DNA of 64,000 bases from Pleurodeles waltl (taxonomy: Eukaryota; Chordata; Amphibia; Caudata; Salamandridae), in the NCBI RefSeq assembly GCF_031143425.1, contig NC_090440.1, forward strand, positions 1,270,055,123-1,270,119,122. The letters run 5' to 3'. Numbering within the stretch: the first letter of the stretch is position 1; the number at the start of each line of letters is the position of its first letter. Position numbers and translations under genes: made by a program. Positions 1 through 9,910 of this stretch are shown one piece after another. The notes beneath the pieces are model-generated. The model had not been told where the DNA came from. It was given only the letters and a program-made list of their open reading frames with translations, and ran no database searches.

Positions 1-583
1 GTTCCTTCTTTGACAGATGCATACCTCTACCAACCGGAAACCTAATTTATAACAGTTCCACTTTTTTATTTAACAAAATGGGAGATGTAGCATATTGATG
101 CTATGCACACTGGGAACCTTTTGGTTCTGGGCGGACTCTGAACAAGAACCAAATGATACACAGGGCGGTGTCACGGTGTGGGTCTGAAAGTATAACATAA
201 TTGTAGTGTGTGAATTGATGTTGGAGAATAAAGACATGCTCAACTGCAGATCCCATGTGTGGCGTAATCTGTTTCCATCCCCCAAAGCTGGGGAAGACGT
301 TTGAATCTATTTGCATGCTCCAGGTCTGGGGAACATCTTACAGGGGCCATCTTGGAATGGTAACGTTTAACAAACTCCACTGAAGGTCTGTGCATAAAAC
401 ACTTTAAGTATCAATATAACCTGCTGGACAATACATTTTTATGTCAACATTAAAAGCACCATATTTAAGGCATTATCCTCGTTCATTCCAGTGGCGGCTC
501 CTCTGCTATGGCAGAGGAGCATCACGCCCCCACCAGCAGCAACCTGCTGTGAATCCTTTAACAACGAAAGGATAATAATCTAA
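1..583. other. left flank without a gene
   Basis: I see no supported gene here; the short open frames are not conserved anywhere else in the window. From about 491 the sequence (cagtggcggctcctctgc) looks like the edge of an older non-autonomous repeat. That repeat appears to resume after Harbinger copy E1 at 21651 and to run to about 21940. The three bases 581-583 (TAA) are the left target-site duplication of E1. Confidence 0.5.
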
Positions 584-598
584 GGGGGTCATTACAAC
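584..598 (+). repeat. E1 left terminal inverted repeat
   Basis: Fifteen bases GGGGGTCATTACAAC directly after TAA. The next ~70 bases hold GGCGGT and ACCGCC hexamers, including a small inverted pair at 602-624. These subterminal motifs recur in the other copies and are candidate Myb or transposase sites (inference). Confidence 0.85.
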
Positions 599-895
599 AT
601 TGGCGGTAAAAGGCGCTTACCGCCGTGCAGAAGACCGCCAATACACCGCCGCGGTAGACCGCCACAGCTATTATGACACACATCTCGGAATCCGCCGAAA
701 TGCAGACACCCACACAACACCGCCACACCAAAGGTCAGTGATAAACTGGCGGAAACAAATCCTCCACGCCAACAGAAACACGCCCATGCTATTACGACCC
801 ACGAATCCACGCGGCGGTCTTTCAACCGCGGTAATCCATTACAAATACACACACCTGATACACATACACACACCACTCCCACACACCCAATACAA

Positions 896-902
896 TATAA
901 AA
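896..902 (+). promoter_or_regulatory. TATA box of E1 mybA
   Basis: TATAAAA lies 211 bp upstream of the mybA ATG at 1107, inside a CA-rich leader (840-1106). The same motif sits at 27685 in E2 (202 bp upstream) and at 55898 in E3 (251 bp upstream), in matching context. Conservation across three copies supports a core promoter. The leader between 599 and 1106 shows no other gene. Confidence 0.6.
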
Positions 903-1106
903 TACACACCCACATCACCCACAAACCCCTACGACCAGAAATTCTGAAAGAAGGCCAGAGAGACAGCACAGCAATTGACAACCCCATCACACAGAGGCAC
1001 ACAACACCATCACCCACACAACATCCACGCACAAAACACCACACACCACTACACTCACCACACTCATCACCACATACACCACCCCACACCTCACCCACAC
1101 CACCCC

Positions 1107-2560
1107 ATGGCACGCCAAAGACACCCCCGCTTCTCCGAGGAGGAGCTCAGGGTCATGGTGGAGGAAATCGTCCGGGTAGAGCCACAGCTATTTGGCTCAC
1201 AGGTACAGCACACATCAATAGCCAGGAAGATGGAGTTATGGCGCAGAATAGTGGACAGGGTGAACGCTGTGGGACAGCACCCAACAAATAGGGAGGACAT
1301 CAGGAAGAGGTGGAACGACCTACGGGGGAAGGTGCGGTCCACGGTCTCCAGGCACAACATCGCGGTGCAGCGGACTGGCGTCGGACCCCCACCTCCTCCC
1401 CCACAACTAACAACATGGGAGGAGCAAGTCTTGACCATCTTGCATCCTGAGGGCCTCGGAGGAGTCGGTGGAGGATGGGACACTGGTAAGTCAAATCTTA
1501 ACTATCATATCCCCCACCCTACCTGCATGCTATCACACACCCCCACCCTCACACCCTCCCCTATCACTCCAACTCCTCACTAATGTACCCATAACACAAA
1601 CCACCCATCCCAACACCAAGCCCTGCATGACACAACTAAGCATAGTCACCCCTCACTAAACCATGCTCACTGCACATACCCAGAACACCCCCCCAACCAT
1701 CATCACACAAGCCCCCATCACAGGAATGCTTGCACTAGGGTTCACGCCCACCCACCCATTGCACACCATTACACACACACATGCAATAATCATGCTCTTA
1801 TGCCCCTGCAGGAACCCGAAGGACTGTCACCATACCAGAGGGACCAGACAACACCACTCCACCCACAGAAGAGGCCCACAGTGACGACAGCAGCTCTGCC
1901 CTACTGGATCTTGATGACCAGTCCGGACCATCATGGGCCTCAGGACAGTCGGTTCCCCTTGCACAGGCACAGCCCAACACCGACCTTCCACCATCTGGTA
2001 ACACCAGCACAGCACCCACCCAGCGGGCCCAAACCTCCCTACCCAGGACAGGTCAATCAACGGTGTGTCCACCACTACAGGGCACCCAGGGTAACCCACC
2101 ACCCCAACAACAACAGGGACCTGGGGGCAGTGGTAGTGGGCACACAGTCCAGGGGACGGAGGCACAGGAACATAGGGGAACTGGGAGGGCTGCTGTGCGA
2201 CAGAGGGAGGACAGGCCAAGGGAACCAACTCTCCACGAGGCCCTCTCCTCCATCATGGGAGCATACCACCACTCCCAGGAGACAATGGCGACGGTCCTGG
2301 ACAAGTTGCAGGAGACCCTGCGCCTGCAGGAGGAGCAGTATTTGGGGTTCAGGGAGGAGCTCAGCACCATCAGCTCCGCCCTGAGCACCATCGTAGGGGT
2401 GCTGAAGGACATACAGCAGACCTTGAGGTACACCGTGGCACTCCAAGGGGCCCCTGACAATTGCCACGACCATGAACTGCCCACCACCTCCGCCGGCGCT
2501 AGTGGACAGGACGCCCCGCCACAAGACCACCACACCAGCACCTCATCCCCTGCAGACTGA
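1107..2560 (+). CDS. Myb/SANT-like protein A of Harbinger E1 (two exons, 375 aa)
   Basis: Exons are 1107-1485 and 1812-2560. The GT-AG intron (donor gtaagt at 1486, acceptor ctgcag ending 1811) is phase 1. The joined frame is open to TGA at 2558. Residues ~8-80 form a Myb/SANT-like three-helix domain (FSEEELRVMVEEI, then LWRRIVDRVN, then IRKRWNDLRGKVR), as in Harbinger Myb-like proteins and NAIF1. A Pro-rich stretch, a Gln/Gly-rich middle and a C-terminal helical, coiled-coil-like segment (ETMATVLDKLQETLRLQEEQ) follow. In characterised Harbinger systems the Myb-like partner binds element ends and promotes nuclear import of transposase; that role is inferred here. The start is chosen because ATG and exon 1 length (379 nt) are identical in E2 and E3. 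Confidence 0.85.
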
Positions 2561-2823
2561 CAACCACCACGCAAGCGGTCCCTGAGATTCAGGAACAGGA
2601 CAGAGCAAGATGGCAAGACCCCCGCCAGGAAATAAGACCACCCTGATTGTCCTCCCACTGTCCCACTTTTTTACCCTGTCCATATTCGGACTGCCCCAGC
2701 TCAACTTCCTATGCCCAGATGGCCAGTGCACCTGTGAGACTAATAGACTGGACTCTGCCATGGACATTCCTCCACCATCCCAAATCACCATTTTACAACC
2801 CCTCTTCATTTTTTGAGCACTTA

Positions 2824-2829
2824 AATAAA
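2824..2829 (+). terminator. poly(A) signal of E1 mybA
   Basis: AATAAA in the context cttaaataaacaccctt, 264 bases past the mybA stop. The same context occurs in E3 (57854) and, orphaned, in E4 (41601). E2 has AATAAA at 29606. The stretch 2561-3116 between mybA and the transposase holds no other gene I can support. Confidence 0.7.
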
Positions 2830-3116
2830 CACCCTTGAAACACAAAACAATCTGGAGTCAGTCTATGATTTGGTACTTTGTATTATCAATGACAGTGTCA
2901 TAATGGCTGTACCATTGTAAGGCTAACATACCTATGTCACACATCACAAGCCCATGAAGGATGCAAACAGTTGACACGTAGGTTACCACACCTGTGAAAC
3001 TGAAATGGAAGGGTACAACTCAGTTAACAAATAGTGATTGAAATGGAGGAACAGGATAGAGGTAGACGTGTGAAATTTAATGTAATGTAAAACCAGAAAA
3101 TGTTCTCACCTGTGTG

Positions 3117-4161
3117 TCACTGGAAATATTGCTGTATGACTGACTCCCTGTTGTCGTTTTCTTCTTCCTCAGCTTCATCCTCATCACTGTCCACAGGCTC
3201 CACAGGCTCCACAGCTGCTACAACACCGTCATCTGGATCATCCTCCTGCAGAAAAGGCACCTGGTGTCGCAAAGCCAAATTATGGAGCATGGAGCAGGCG
3301 ATGATGATGTCGCACACCTTCTTCGGTGAGTAGAATAGGGATCCACCTGTCATATGGAGGCACCTGAACCTGGCCTTCAGGAGGCTGAAGGTGCGTTCGA
3401 TCACCCTCCTAGTCCGCCCATGGGCCTCATTGTAGCGTTCCTCTGCCCTGGTCCTGGGATTCCTCCCTGGGGTCAATAGCCAGGAAAGGTTGGGGTAACC
3501 AGAGTCCCCCAATAGCCATACACGGTGCCTCTGGAGTTGACCCATCATATCAGGGATGCTGCTATTCCGCAGGATGTAGGCGTCATGCACAGAGCCAGGG
3601 AACATAGCATTTATCTGCGAGATGTACTGGTCTGCCAAACAAACCATCTGTACATTCATCGAATGGTAATTCTTCCTGTTCCTGTACACCTGTTCACTCC
3701 TGTGGGGGGGGACCAGAGCTACATGGGTCCCATCAATGGCACCTATGACGTTGGGGATATGTCCAAGGGCATAAAAGTCACCTTTCATTGTAGGCAAATC
3801 CTCCACCTGAGGGAAAATGATGTATCTCCTTATGTGTTTCAGCAGGGCAGACAACACTCTGGACAAGACGTTGGAAAACATAGGCTGGGACATCCCTGAT
3901 GCCATGGCCACAGTAGTCTGAAATGACCCACTTGCAAGGAAATGGAGCACTGACAGCACCTGCACGTCAGGGGGGATTCCAGTCGGATGGGGGATTGGTG
4001 ACATCAGCTCTGGCTCCAACTGGGTACATAGTTCCTGGATAGTGGCACGGTCAAACCGGTAGGTGACAATGACATGTCTTTCTTCCATTGTCAACAGGTC
4101 CACCAGCGGTCGGTACACCGGAGGATTCCGCCATCTTCTCATATGTCCCAGCTGACGGTGC
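3117..4161 (-). CDS. Harbinger E1 transposase, main exon (DDE nuclease, HARBI1-like)
   Basis: This exon encodes nearly the whole transposase. The open frame extends to an ATG at 4199 (360 aa from there). All four copies, however, have a pyrimidine tract and AG acceptor here (E1 ccttcgtag ending 4162). Joined in phase 2 to the remote first exon at 21236-21318, it gives 375 aa; an internal ATG at 4142 is also conserved in E2 and E4. Catalytic residues in the 360-aa numbering are Asp156 (GAIDGTHV), Asp232 (GDSGYPN) and Glu268 (RVIERTF), a DD35E spacing. Residues ~74-120 resemble the helix-turn-helix region of HARBI1. The tail is acidic (DSDEDEAEEEENDN). The enzyme is expected to cut and rejoin element ends in the nucleus. 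No disabling change is visible. The intron found after Leu230 in E3 and E4 is absent. Confidence 0.92.
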
Positions 4162-4610
4162 CTACGAAGGGCAACAGCGAAGAACCAGTCATTATTCATC
4201 CCGGTATGTACCCACAGTTACACACAAGACTACACCAGACACAAAACCCTTCCTGTATGTTTGTTGAGTGTAGGCCTAGCTATGTGTGACGCAGTCATAA
4301 ATGAAGCCATGTGGGCCCCTGAAATGGCGGCTGCCTGACCTCTAAGCTGGGACAATGGGATTGTGGGGTAACTGCGCTGGCGTTGCACACCGTCACGGTA
4401 GGCGGTCGTAGACCGCGGCGCAATGCTGCATTGGTTAACATTGGACCCTATGGGTCCCAAGAGCCAATGAACAGGTGCGCCGCCGGTGATGATGCACACC
4501 GCCGCGGACGTCACCGCCATTTTCTATCTGTTCAATCACTAGATACCTGATCTTCGACAGGAGAGGACCTACACTGCTAGTGCTGCTGTGACCTCGGTCT
4601 GGAAGCGACG
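4162..4610. promoter_or_regulatory. E1 mybB upstream region and 3' end of transposase intron 1
   Basis: This ~450-bp spacer separates the transposase acceptor (-) from the mybB ATG (+). Positions 4390-4525 are dense in GGCGGT, ACCGC and CCGCGG motifs like those beside the terminal repeats, followed by gacgtcaccgccattttc. No TATA box is evident. Equivalent blocks exist in E2, E3 and E4. I infer it holds the mybB promoter and possibly Myb-protein binding sites. Confidence 0.45.
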
Positions 4611-6748
4611 ATGGCTGCTGCGTTTGGGGAAAGGGCCCCTGCCTTCACTGCACAGGAGTTGGAGAAACTTGTGAATGGGGTCCTCCCCCAGTACACGCTA
4701 CTCTACGGTCCTCCAGACCAACAGGTTAGTACACAGGGAGCACGTTGTATGGGCTAGGCCTGGGTGGAGAGGGCTGGGTGGAAGAGGGAAGGGGGCAGAG
4801 TTCATAGAACATTAATGCATGGGAATGAATGGGCCACATGGCCAGAGTAGGGAGGGGGCCACTCACATTGACGGTGCAGTTGGTAATGACTGTTCCTCTT
4901 CCCTTGTGCATGTCATGTAGGTCAGCGCCCACCAGAAGAGGGACATTTGGCGTGCGATCGCCAAGGAGGTCCGGACCCTGGGGGCCCACCAGAGACGGGG
5001 CACCCACTGCCGTAAGAGATGGGAGGACATTCGCCGCTGCAGCAAGAAGACGGCGGAGGCTCAGCTGGGGATGGCCTCCCAACGTGGGAGGGGTGCCCGT
5101 CGCACCATGACCCCCCTGATGTTCCGGATCCTGGCGGTGACCTACCCGGAGTTGGATGGGCGCTTGAGGGCATCACAGCAGACACAAGGGGGTGAGTACA
5201 ACCTCATTCTGCGGACTTTGCGTGCAGTGGAGGTGTCTGGGTGGGGGAGGTGGGCTGTGGGTGTCCCTAGGCCATGGCGAGTTAGGTAGGCAAGGCCCCT
5301 CCGTAATGTAGGCCATGTGGCACTCAACCCCACCTCAGCAGAGTGCCAAGTCGAGGTATAGTTGCCCCTGTGGCATCCATGTGCGCAGATGTCCACCAAT
5401 GCCATGTAGGCCATAACCCGGAAATTGCATGTGCAGAGTGCAGGAGCACGGCATTATGCAGGGGGCTGCTGCGTCTGTCTTGTCCGCCAACGGTAGCAGA
5501 ATGCCATGCACTTAAACTCTCTTTCTTCTGTCTCCCCCCCTTCTCCTGCTCTCTCTTTCCTTTTGTACATCAGCATCAACAGGCGGAGGTACAGTGGCAC
5601 TGGAGCACGAGGGAGCTGCATCCCACATGGCCATGGAGGGCCACACCACAGACTCTGAATGCACCAGTGGGACGGAGGGCGAGGGGAGCTTCACGTCGGC
5701 CACCAGATCACCAACCAGCGACACGGACTCGTCCGCCGATGGGAGCTCCCCTGTGGTGGCGGCACCATCTGTGTCCCCCATTTCAACAGGTACAGCCGCC
5801 ACCTCCCCTACCAGCACCGCCCTCCCAGCAGCCCCTCAGCATTCGCCCCGTGCCCGCTCACCCAGGAGGGTGGGCATCACCTTCGCCCCAGGCACCTCAG
5901 GCCCTGCCCCAGTCACCCCAGCTGCCCTCAGTGAGGAGGCCATTGACCTCCTCAGGTCACTCACTGTTGGGCAGTCTACCATTGTGAATGCCATCCAGGG
6001 TGTAGAACGAGAGTTGCAACATGGTAATGCATTCCTGGAGGGCATTCATTCTGGGCAGGCTGTCCTTCAGCGAACCCTGCATTCTCTGGCCTCAGCACTG
6101 ATGGCAGCCATTGTCCCTGTGTCTAGCCTCCCCCCTCCAACTTCCTCCACCCAAACCCAATCCCCTGTACCCCAGCCCATCCCAAGCACACCTACAGACC
6201 AGCATGCACACAAGTCAACACACAAAAGTAGCTCAAGCAAACATAGGCACCACACATCCCACAGGCACTCACACAAGCATCACACCCATACAGACACAGC
6301 AACATCCACTGTCTCCACTGTGTCCCCCTCCTCCTCTTCTCCCTCCTCCCTCCCAGTCTCATCTACACACACACCTGCATGCACCACATCTACAGGCACC
6401 ATGAGTCGCACAAGGAGACCCAGCACCCCATGCTGCTCACCTGCACTCACCACCTCCACTGCCATTTACACGTCCCCAGTGTCCTCTCCCAGTGTGTCTG
6501 TGACGCCCCCTCCCAAAGTACACAAACGCCGGCAATCACTCACCCAACTTCCATCCACCTCACGACAGCCTCCAGTACCTGCACCTGCACCCAAAAAAGC
6601 TAAAGTGACACCTCCGACAACCACCTCCTCTTCCTCCACTCCCAGACCCCCTCCAGCTACCCATCCCAGTGTTCGTCAAAAACTGTCCCTCTGTAAAATT
6701 GACCTTTTTGCCCCTACCCCCCCCTCCAATTCATCAGTCCTGTCGTAG
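4611..6748 (+). CDS. second Myb/SANT-like protein B of Harbinger E1 (three exons, 519 aa to first stop)
   Basis: Exons are 4611-4724, 4921-5191 and 5574-6748, joined at phase 0 (gttagt...gtag) and phase 1 (gtgagt...tcag). Residues ~9-95 are a Myb/SANT-like domain split by intron 1 (FTAQELEKLVNGVLPQY, then HQKRDIWRAIAKEV, then HCRKRWEDIRR). Its sequence clearly differs from mybA. Residues ~247-312 look helical. Residues ~339-371 are His/Lys/Ser-rich (KHRHHTSHRHSHKHHTH). A C run at 6716-6727 appears to shift the frame: the homologous C-terminal part continues in another frame from about 6731 into the 54-bp array. The gene lies antisense inside transposase intron 1. A role as DNA-binding cofactor is inferred from the domain only. 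Confidence 0.75.
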
Positions 6749-7084
6749 CGCCTCAGCCAAAAAGCCTCCAATACCAGTGGTGCGTGTTCAAGGCTTGTGG
6801 AGTGCACCGGCCACTAGGGCAGGCAGTAGGACCCGGAGCCAAGGCACTGGCAGCCCACCCCCTGTAAAGGCTCTAAAATTGGAGAGTGGACGTCGGGACC
6901 GTGTTAAGACTCCTGGTGGGACAACAACTGACATGGGTTCGAAGGGGATTGGTGAGTCAGCTGTGACTCCAACAAAGGTGGGGAAGTTCCAGAGGAAGTC
7001 TGCCCAGCCTCTTGTGAGTGTCACGGCAGAGAAGTGCGCCATCATTTCCTGCAGTCCAGACACAACCGCCAGCACCGTCGTCAC

Positions 7085-8092
7085 TGGTCACGAGACCACC
7101 GCCGGAGTCACAGCCCAGGAGGGCCCAAGTATCGCCACTGGTCCAGAGACCACCGCCAGAGTCACAGCCCAGGAGGGCACAAGTATCGTCACTGGTCCAA
7201 AGACCACCGCCGGAGTCACAGCCCAGGAGGGCCCAAGTATCATCACTGGTCCAGAGACCACCGCCAGAGTCACAGCCCAGGAGGGCCCAAGTATCGTCAC
7301 TGGTCCAGAGACCACCGCCAGAGTCACAGCCCAGGAGGGCCCAAGTATCGTCACTGGTCCAGAGACCACCGCCAGAGTCACAGCCAGGAGGGCCCAAGTA
7401 TCGTCACTGGTCAGGAGACCACCGCCGGAGGCACAGCCCAGGAGGGCCCAAGTATCGTCACTGGTCCAGAGACCACCGCCAGAGTCACAGCCCAGGAGGG
7501 CCCAAGTATCGTCACTGGTCCAGAGACCACCGCCAGAGTCACAGCCCAGGAGGGCACAAGTATTGTCACTGGTCAGGAGACCACTGCCGGAGTCACAGCC
7601 CAGGAGGGCCCAAGTATCGTCACTGGTCCAGAGAGCACCGCCAGAGTCACAGCCCAGGAGGGCACAAGTATCGTGACTGGTCAGGAGACCACCGCCGGAG
7701 TCACAGCCCAGGAGGGACCAAGTATCGTCACTGGTCAGGAGACCACCGCCGGAGTCACAGCCCAGGAGGGCCCAAGTATCGTCACTGGTCCAGAGAGCAC
7801 CGCCAGAGTCACAGCCCAGGAGGGCACAAGTATCGTGACTGGTCAGGAGACCACCGCCGGAGTCACAGCCCAGGAGGGACCAAGTATCGTCACTGGTCAG
7901 GAGACCACTGCCGGAGTCACAGCCCAGGAGGGCCCAAGTATCGTCACTGGTCCAGAGACCACCGCCAGAGTCACAGCCCAGGAGGGCACAATTATCGTGA
8001 CTGGTCAGGAGACCACCGCCGGAGTCACAGCCCAGGAGGGCCCAAGTATCGTCACTGGTCAGGAGACCACCGCCGGAGTCACAGCCCAGTAG
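7085..8092 (+). repeat. 54-bp tandem array at the mybB C-terminal end of E1
   Basis: About 18.7 copies of a 54-bp unit, encoding an 18-residue repeat of the form GPETTARVTAQEGPSIVT. One base is missing near 7385, which shifts the frame. The unit has no stop in any of the three forward frames and is also open in a reverse frame. Long ORFs across it are therefore a property of the repeat and not separate genes. In E2, E3 and E4 the same position holds different repeats. Confidence 0.9.
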
Positions 8093-8130
8093 GGCCCCGG
8101 CTGCCACAGCCCCGCTGGGCAATGATGGAA

Positions 8131-8222
8131 CGTCATGCCACACACCAATGCCCAGTGTAGACAACGTCATGCTACACACCAATGCCCAGTGTAGAGATCG
8201 TCATGCCACACACCAATGTCCG
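8131..8222 (+). repeat. 34-bp short tandem repeat, about three copies
   Basis: Three imperfect copies of a 34-bp unit containing cacaccaatgcccagtg, between the 54-bp array and the 34/35-bp array. Not coding as far as I can tell. Confidence 0.7.
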
Positions 8223-8224
8223 TA

Positions 8225-8885
8225 TCAGAACCGCCATGGCAAAGCACCGGTGAACAGGGCAAAGACCGCCATGGTGAAGACCACTGAACAGTCCTGAACC
8301 GCCATGGCAAAGCACTGCTGAACAGGGCAAAGACCGCCATGGCAAAGCACCGGTGAACAGGGCAAAGACCGCCATGGTGAAGACCGCTGAACAGGGCAAA
8401 GACCGCCATGGCAAAGCACCGGTGACAGGGTAAAGACCGCCATGGTGAAGACCGCTGAACAGGGCAAAGACCTCCATGGCAAAGCACCGCTGAACAGGGC
8501 AAAGACCGACATGGCAAAGCACCAGTGAACAGGGCAAAGACTGCCATGGTGAAGACCGCTGAACAGGGCAAAGACCGCCATGGCAAAGCACCGCAGAACA
8601 GGGCAAAGACCGCCATGGCAAAGCACCGGTGAACAGGGCAAAGACCGCCATGGTGAAGACCGCTGAACAGGGCAAAGACCGCCATGGCAAAGCACCGCTG
8701 AACAGGGCAAAGACCGCCATGGTGAAGACCGCTGAACAGGGCAAAGACCACCATGGCAAAGCACCGCTGAACAGGGCAAAGGCCACCATGGCAAAGCACC
8801 GGTGAACAGGGCAAAGACCGCCATGGTGAAGACTGCTGAACAGTCCTGAACCGCCATGGCAAAGCACCGCTGAACAGGGCAAGCA
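8225..8885 (+). repeat. 34/35-bp tandem array of E1
   Basis: About 19 alternating units of two types (ccgccatggcaaagcaccgg... and ccgccatggtgaagaccgct...), each followed by tgaacagggcaaaga. The shared core accgctgaacagggc also forms the 33-bp array of E2 at 33989-34697, so the arrays are homologous. The E1 unit length is not a multiple of three. Minus-strand ORFs here are repeat artefacts. Confidence 0.85.
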
Positions 8886-9024
8886 CCGTGTAGGAATGAA
8901 AAGGCCGCCACATCAGGCATCCTTATCCCATGTGCAGCTGGGACAGTGACAGGACATGAACTTTCACGGGGAGACTCATCCAGTCTGGGCACCAGTCACA
9001 CCCAGTACCAGTAGAGAACTGCAT

Positions 9025-9267
9025 CTACTTGAGAGACTGTGGCTTTGCACTCCCCAGGATGGCACAGTGGGCAACCCACGCACTGTAGAGCCTTGTGAGA
9101 CTGTGGCTTTGCACTCCCCAGGATGGCACAGTGGTCAACCCACCCACTGTAGAGACTTGAGAGACTGTGGCTTTGCACTCCCCAGGATGGCACAGTGGGC
9201 AACCCACCGACTGGAGAGACTTGAGAGACTGCGGCTTTGCACTCCCCAGGATGGCACAGTGGGCAAC
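9025..9267 (+). repeat. 64-bp subterminal array, left part (E1)
   Basis: Nearly four copies of a 64-bp unit with the core gagactgtggctttgcact followed by ccccaggatggcacagtggg. The LTR element inserted inside a unit at 9268, and the array resumes at 20503. The same unit occurs in E2 (34918-35290) and E3 (62742-63029), and a longer relative occurs in E4. Confidence 0.88.
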
Positions 9268-9882
9268 TGTAGGAAAGTACCATCTTGCCTGGCATGTTAC
9301 CCCCATATTTCACTGTATATATGTTGTTTTAGTTGTATGTGTCACTGGGACCCTGCCAGCCAGGGCCCCAGTGCTCATAAGTGTGCCCTGTATGTGTTAC
9401 CTGTGTTATGACTAACTGTCTCACTGAGGCTCTGCTATCCAGAACCTCAGTGGTTATGCTCTCTCATTTCTTTCCAAATTGTCACTAACAGGCTAGTGAC
9501 CAATTTCACCAATTTCCATTGGCATACTGGAACACCCTTATAATTCCCTAGTATATGGTACTGAGGTACCCAGGGTATTGGGGTTCCAGGAGATCCCTAT
9601 GGGCTGCAGCATTTCTTGTGCCACCCATAGGGAGATCTGACAATTCTTACACAGGCCTGCCAGTGCAGCCTGAGGGAAATAACGTCCACGTTATTTCACA
9701 GCCATTTACCACTGCACTTAAGTAACTTATAAGTCACCTATATGTCTAACCTTTACCTGGTAAAGGTTGGGTGCTAAGTTACTTAGTGTGTGGGCATCCT
9801 GGCACTAGCCAATGTGCTCCCACATTGTTCAGGGCAAATTCCCCGGACTTTGTGAGTGCGGGGACACCATTACACACGTGCA

Positions 9883-9910
9883 CTATACATATGTCGCGAC
9901 ATATGTATAG
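9883..9910. repeat. perfect 28-bp palindrome in the LTR
   Basis: Arms ctatacatatgtcg/cgacatatgtatag. In the 3' LTR (18149-18176) one centre base differs. Older relatives near 49690 and 51987 keep an inverted repeat of different sequence. Confidence 0.85.

Noticed and set aside
3117..4199. Transposase starting at the upstream ATG (4199)
   Set aside because: The 19 residues before the conserved MRRW-type segment are not conserved in the other copies, which instead keep an acceptor site there. The ORF remains possible but is less likely the true start.
8225..8885. Repeated Kozak-like ccgccatgg motifs as start codons
   Set aside because: They recur because the array unit contains them. Downstream frames carry no conserved protein.
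8167..8992. Long overlapping minus-strand ORFs (236-255 codons) over the 34/35-bp array
   Set aside because: They are the repeat read in several frames, with no start context, no homology and no conservation in E2 or E3.
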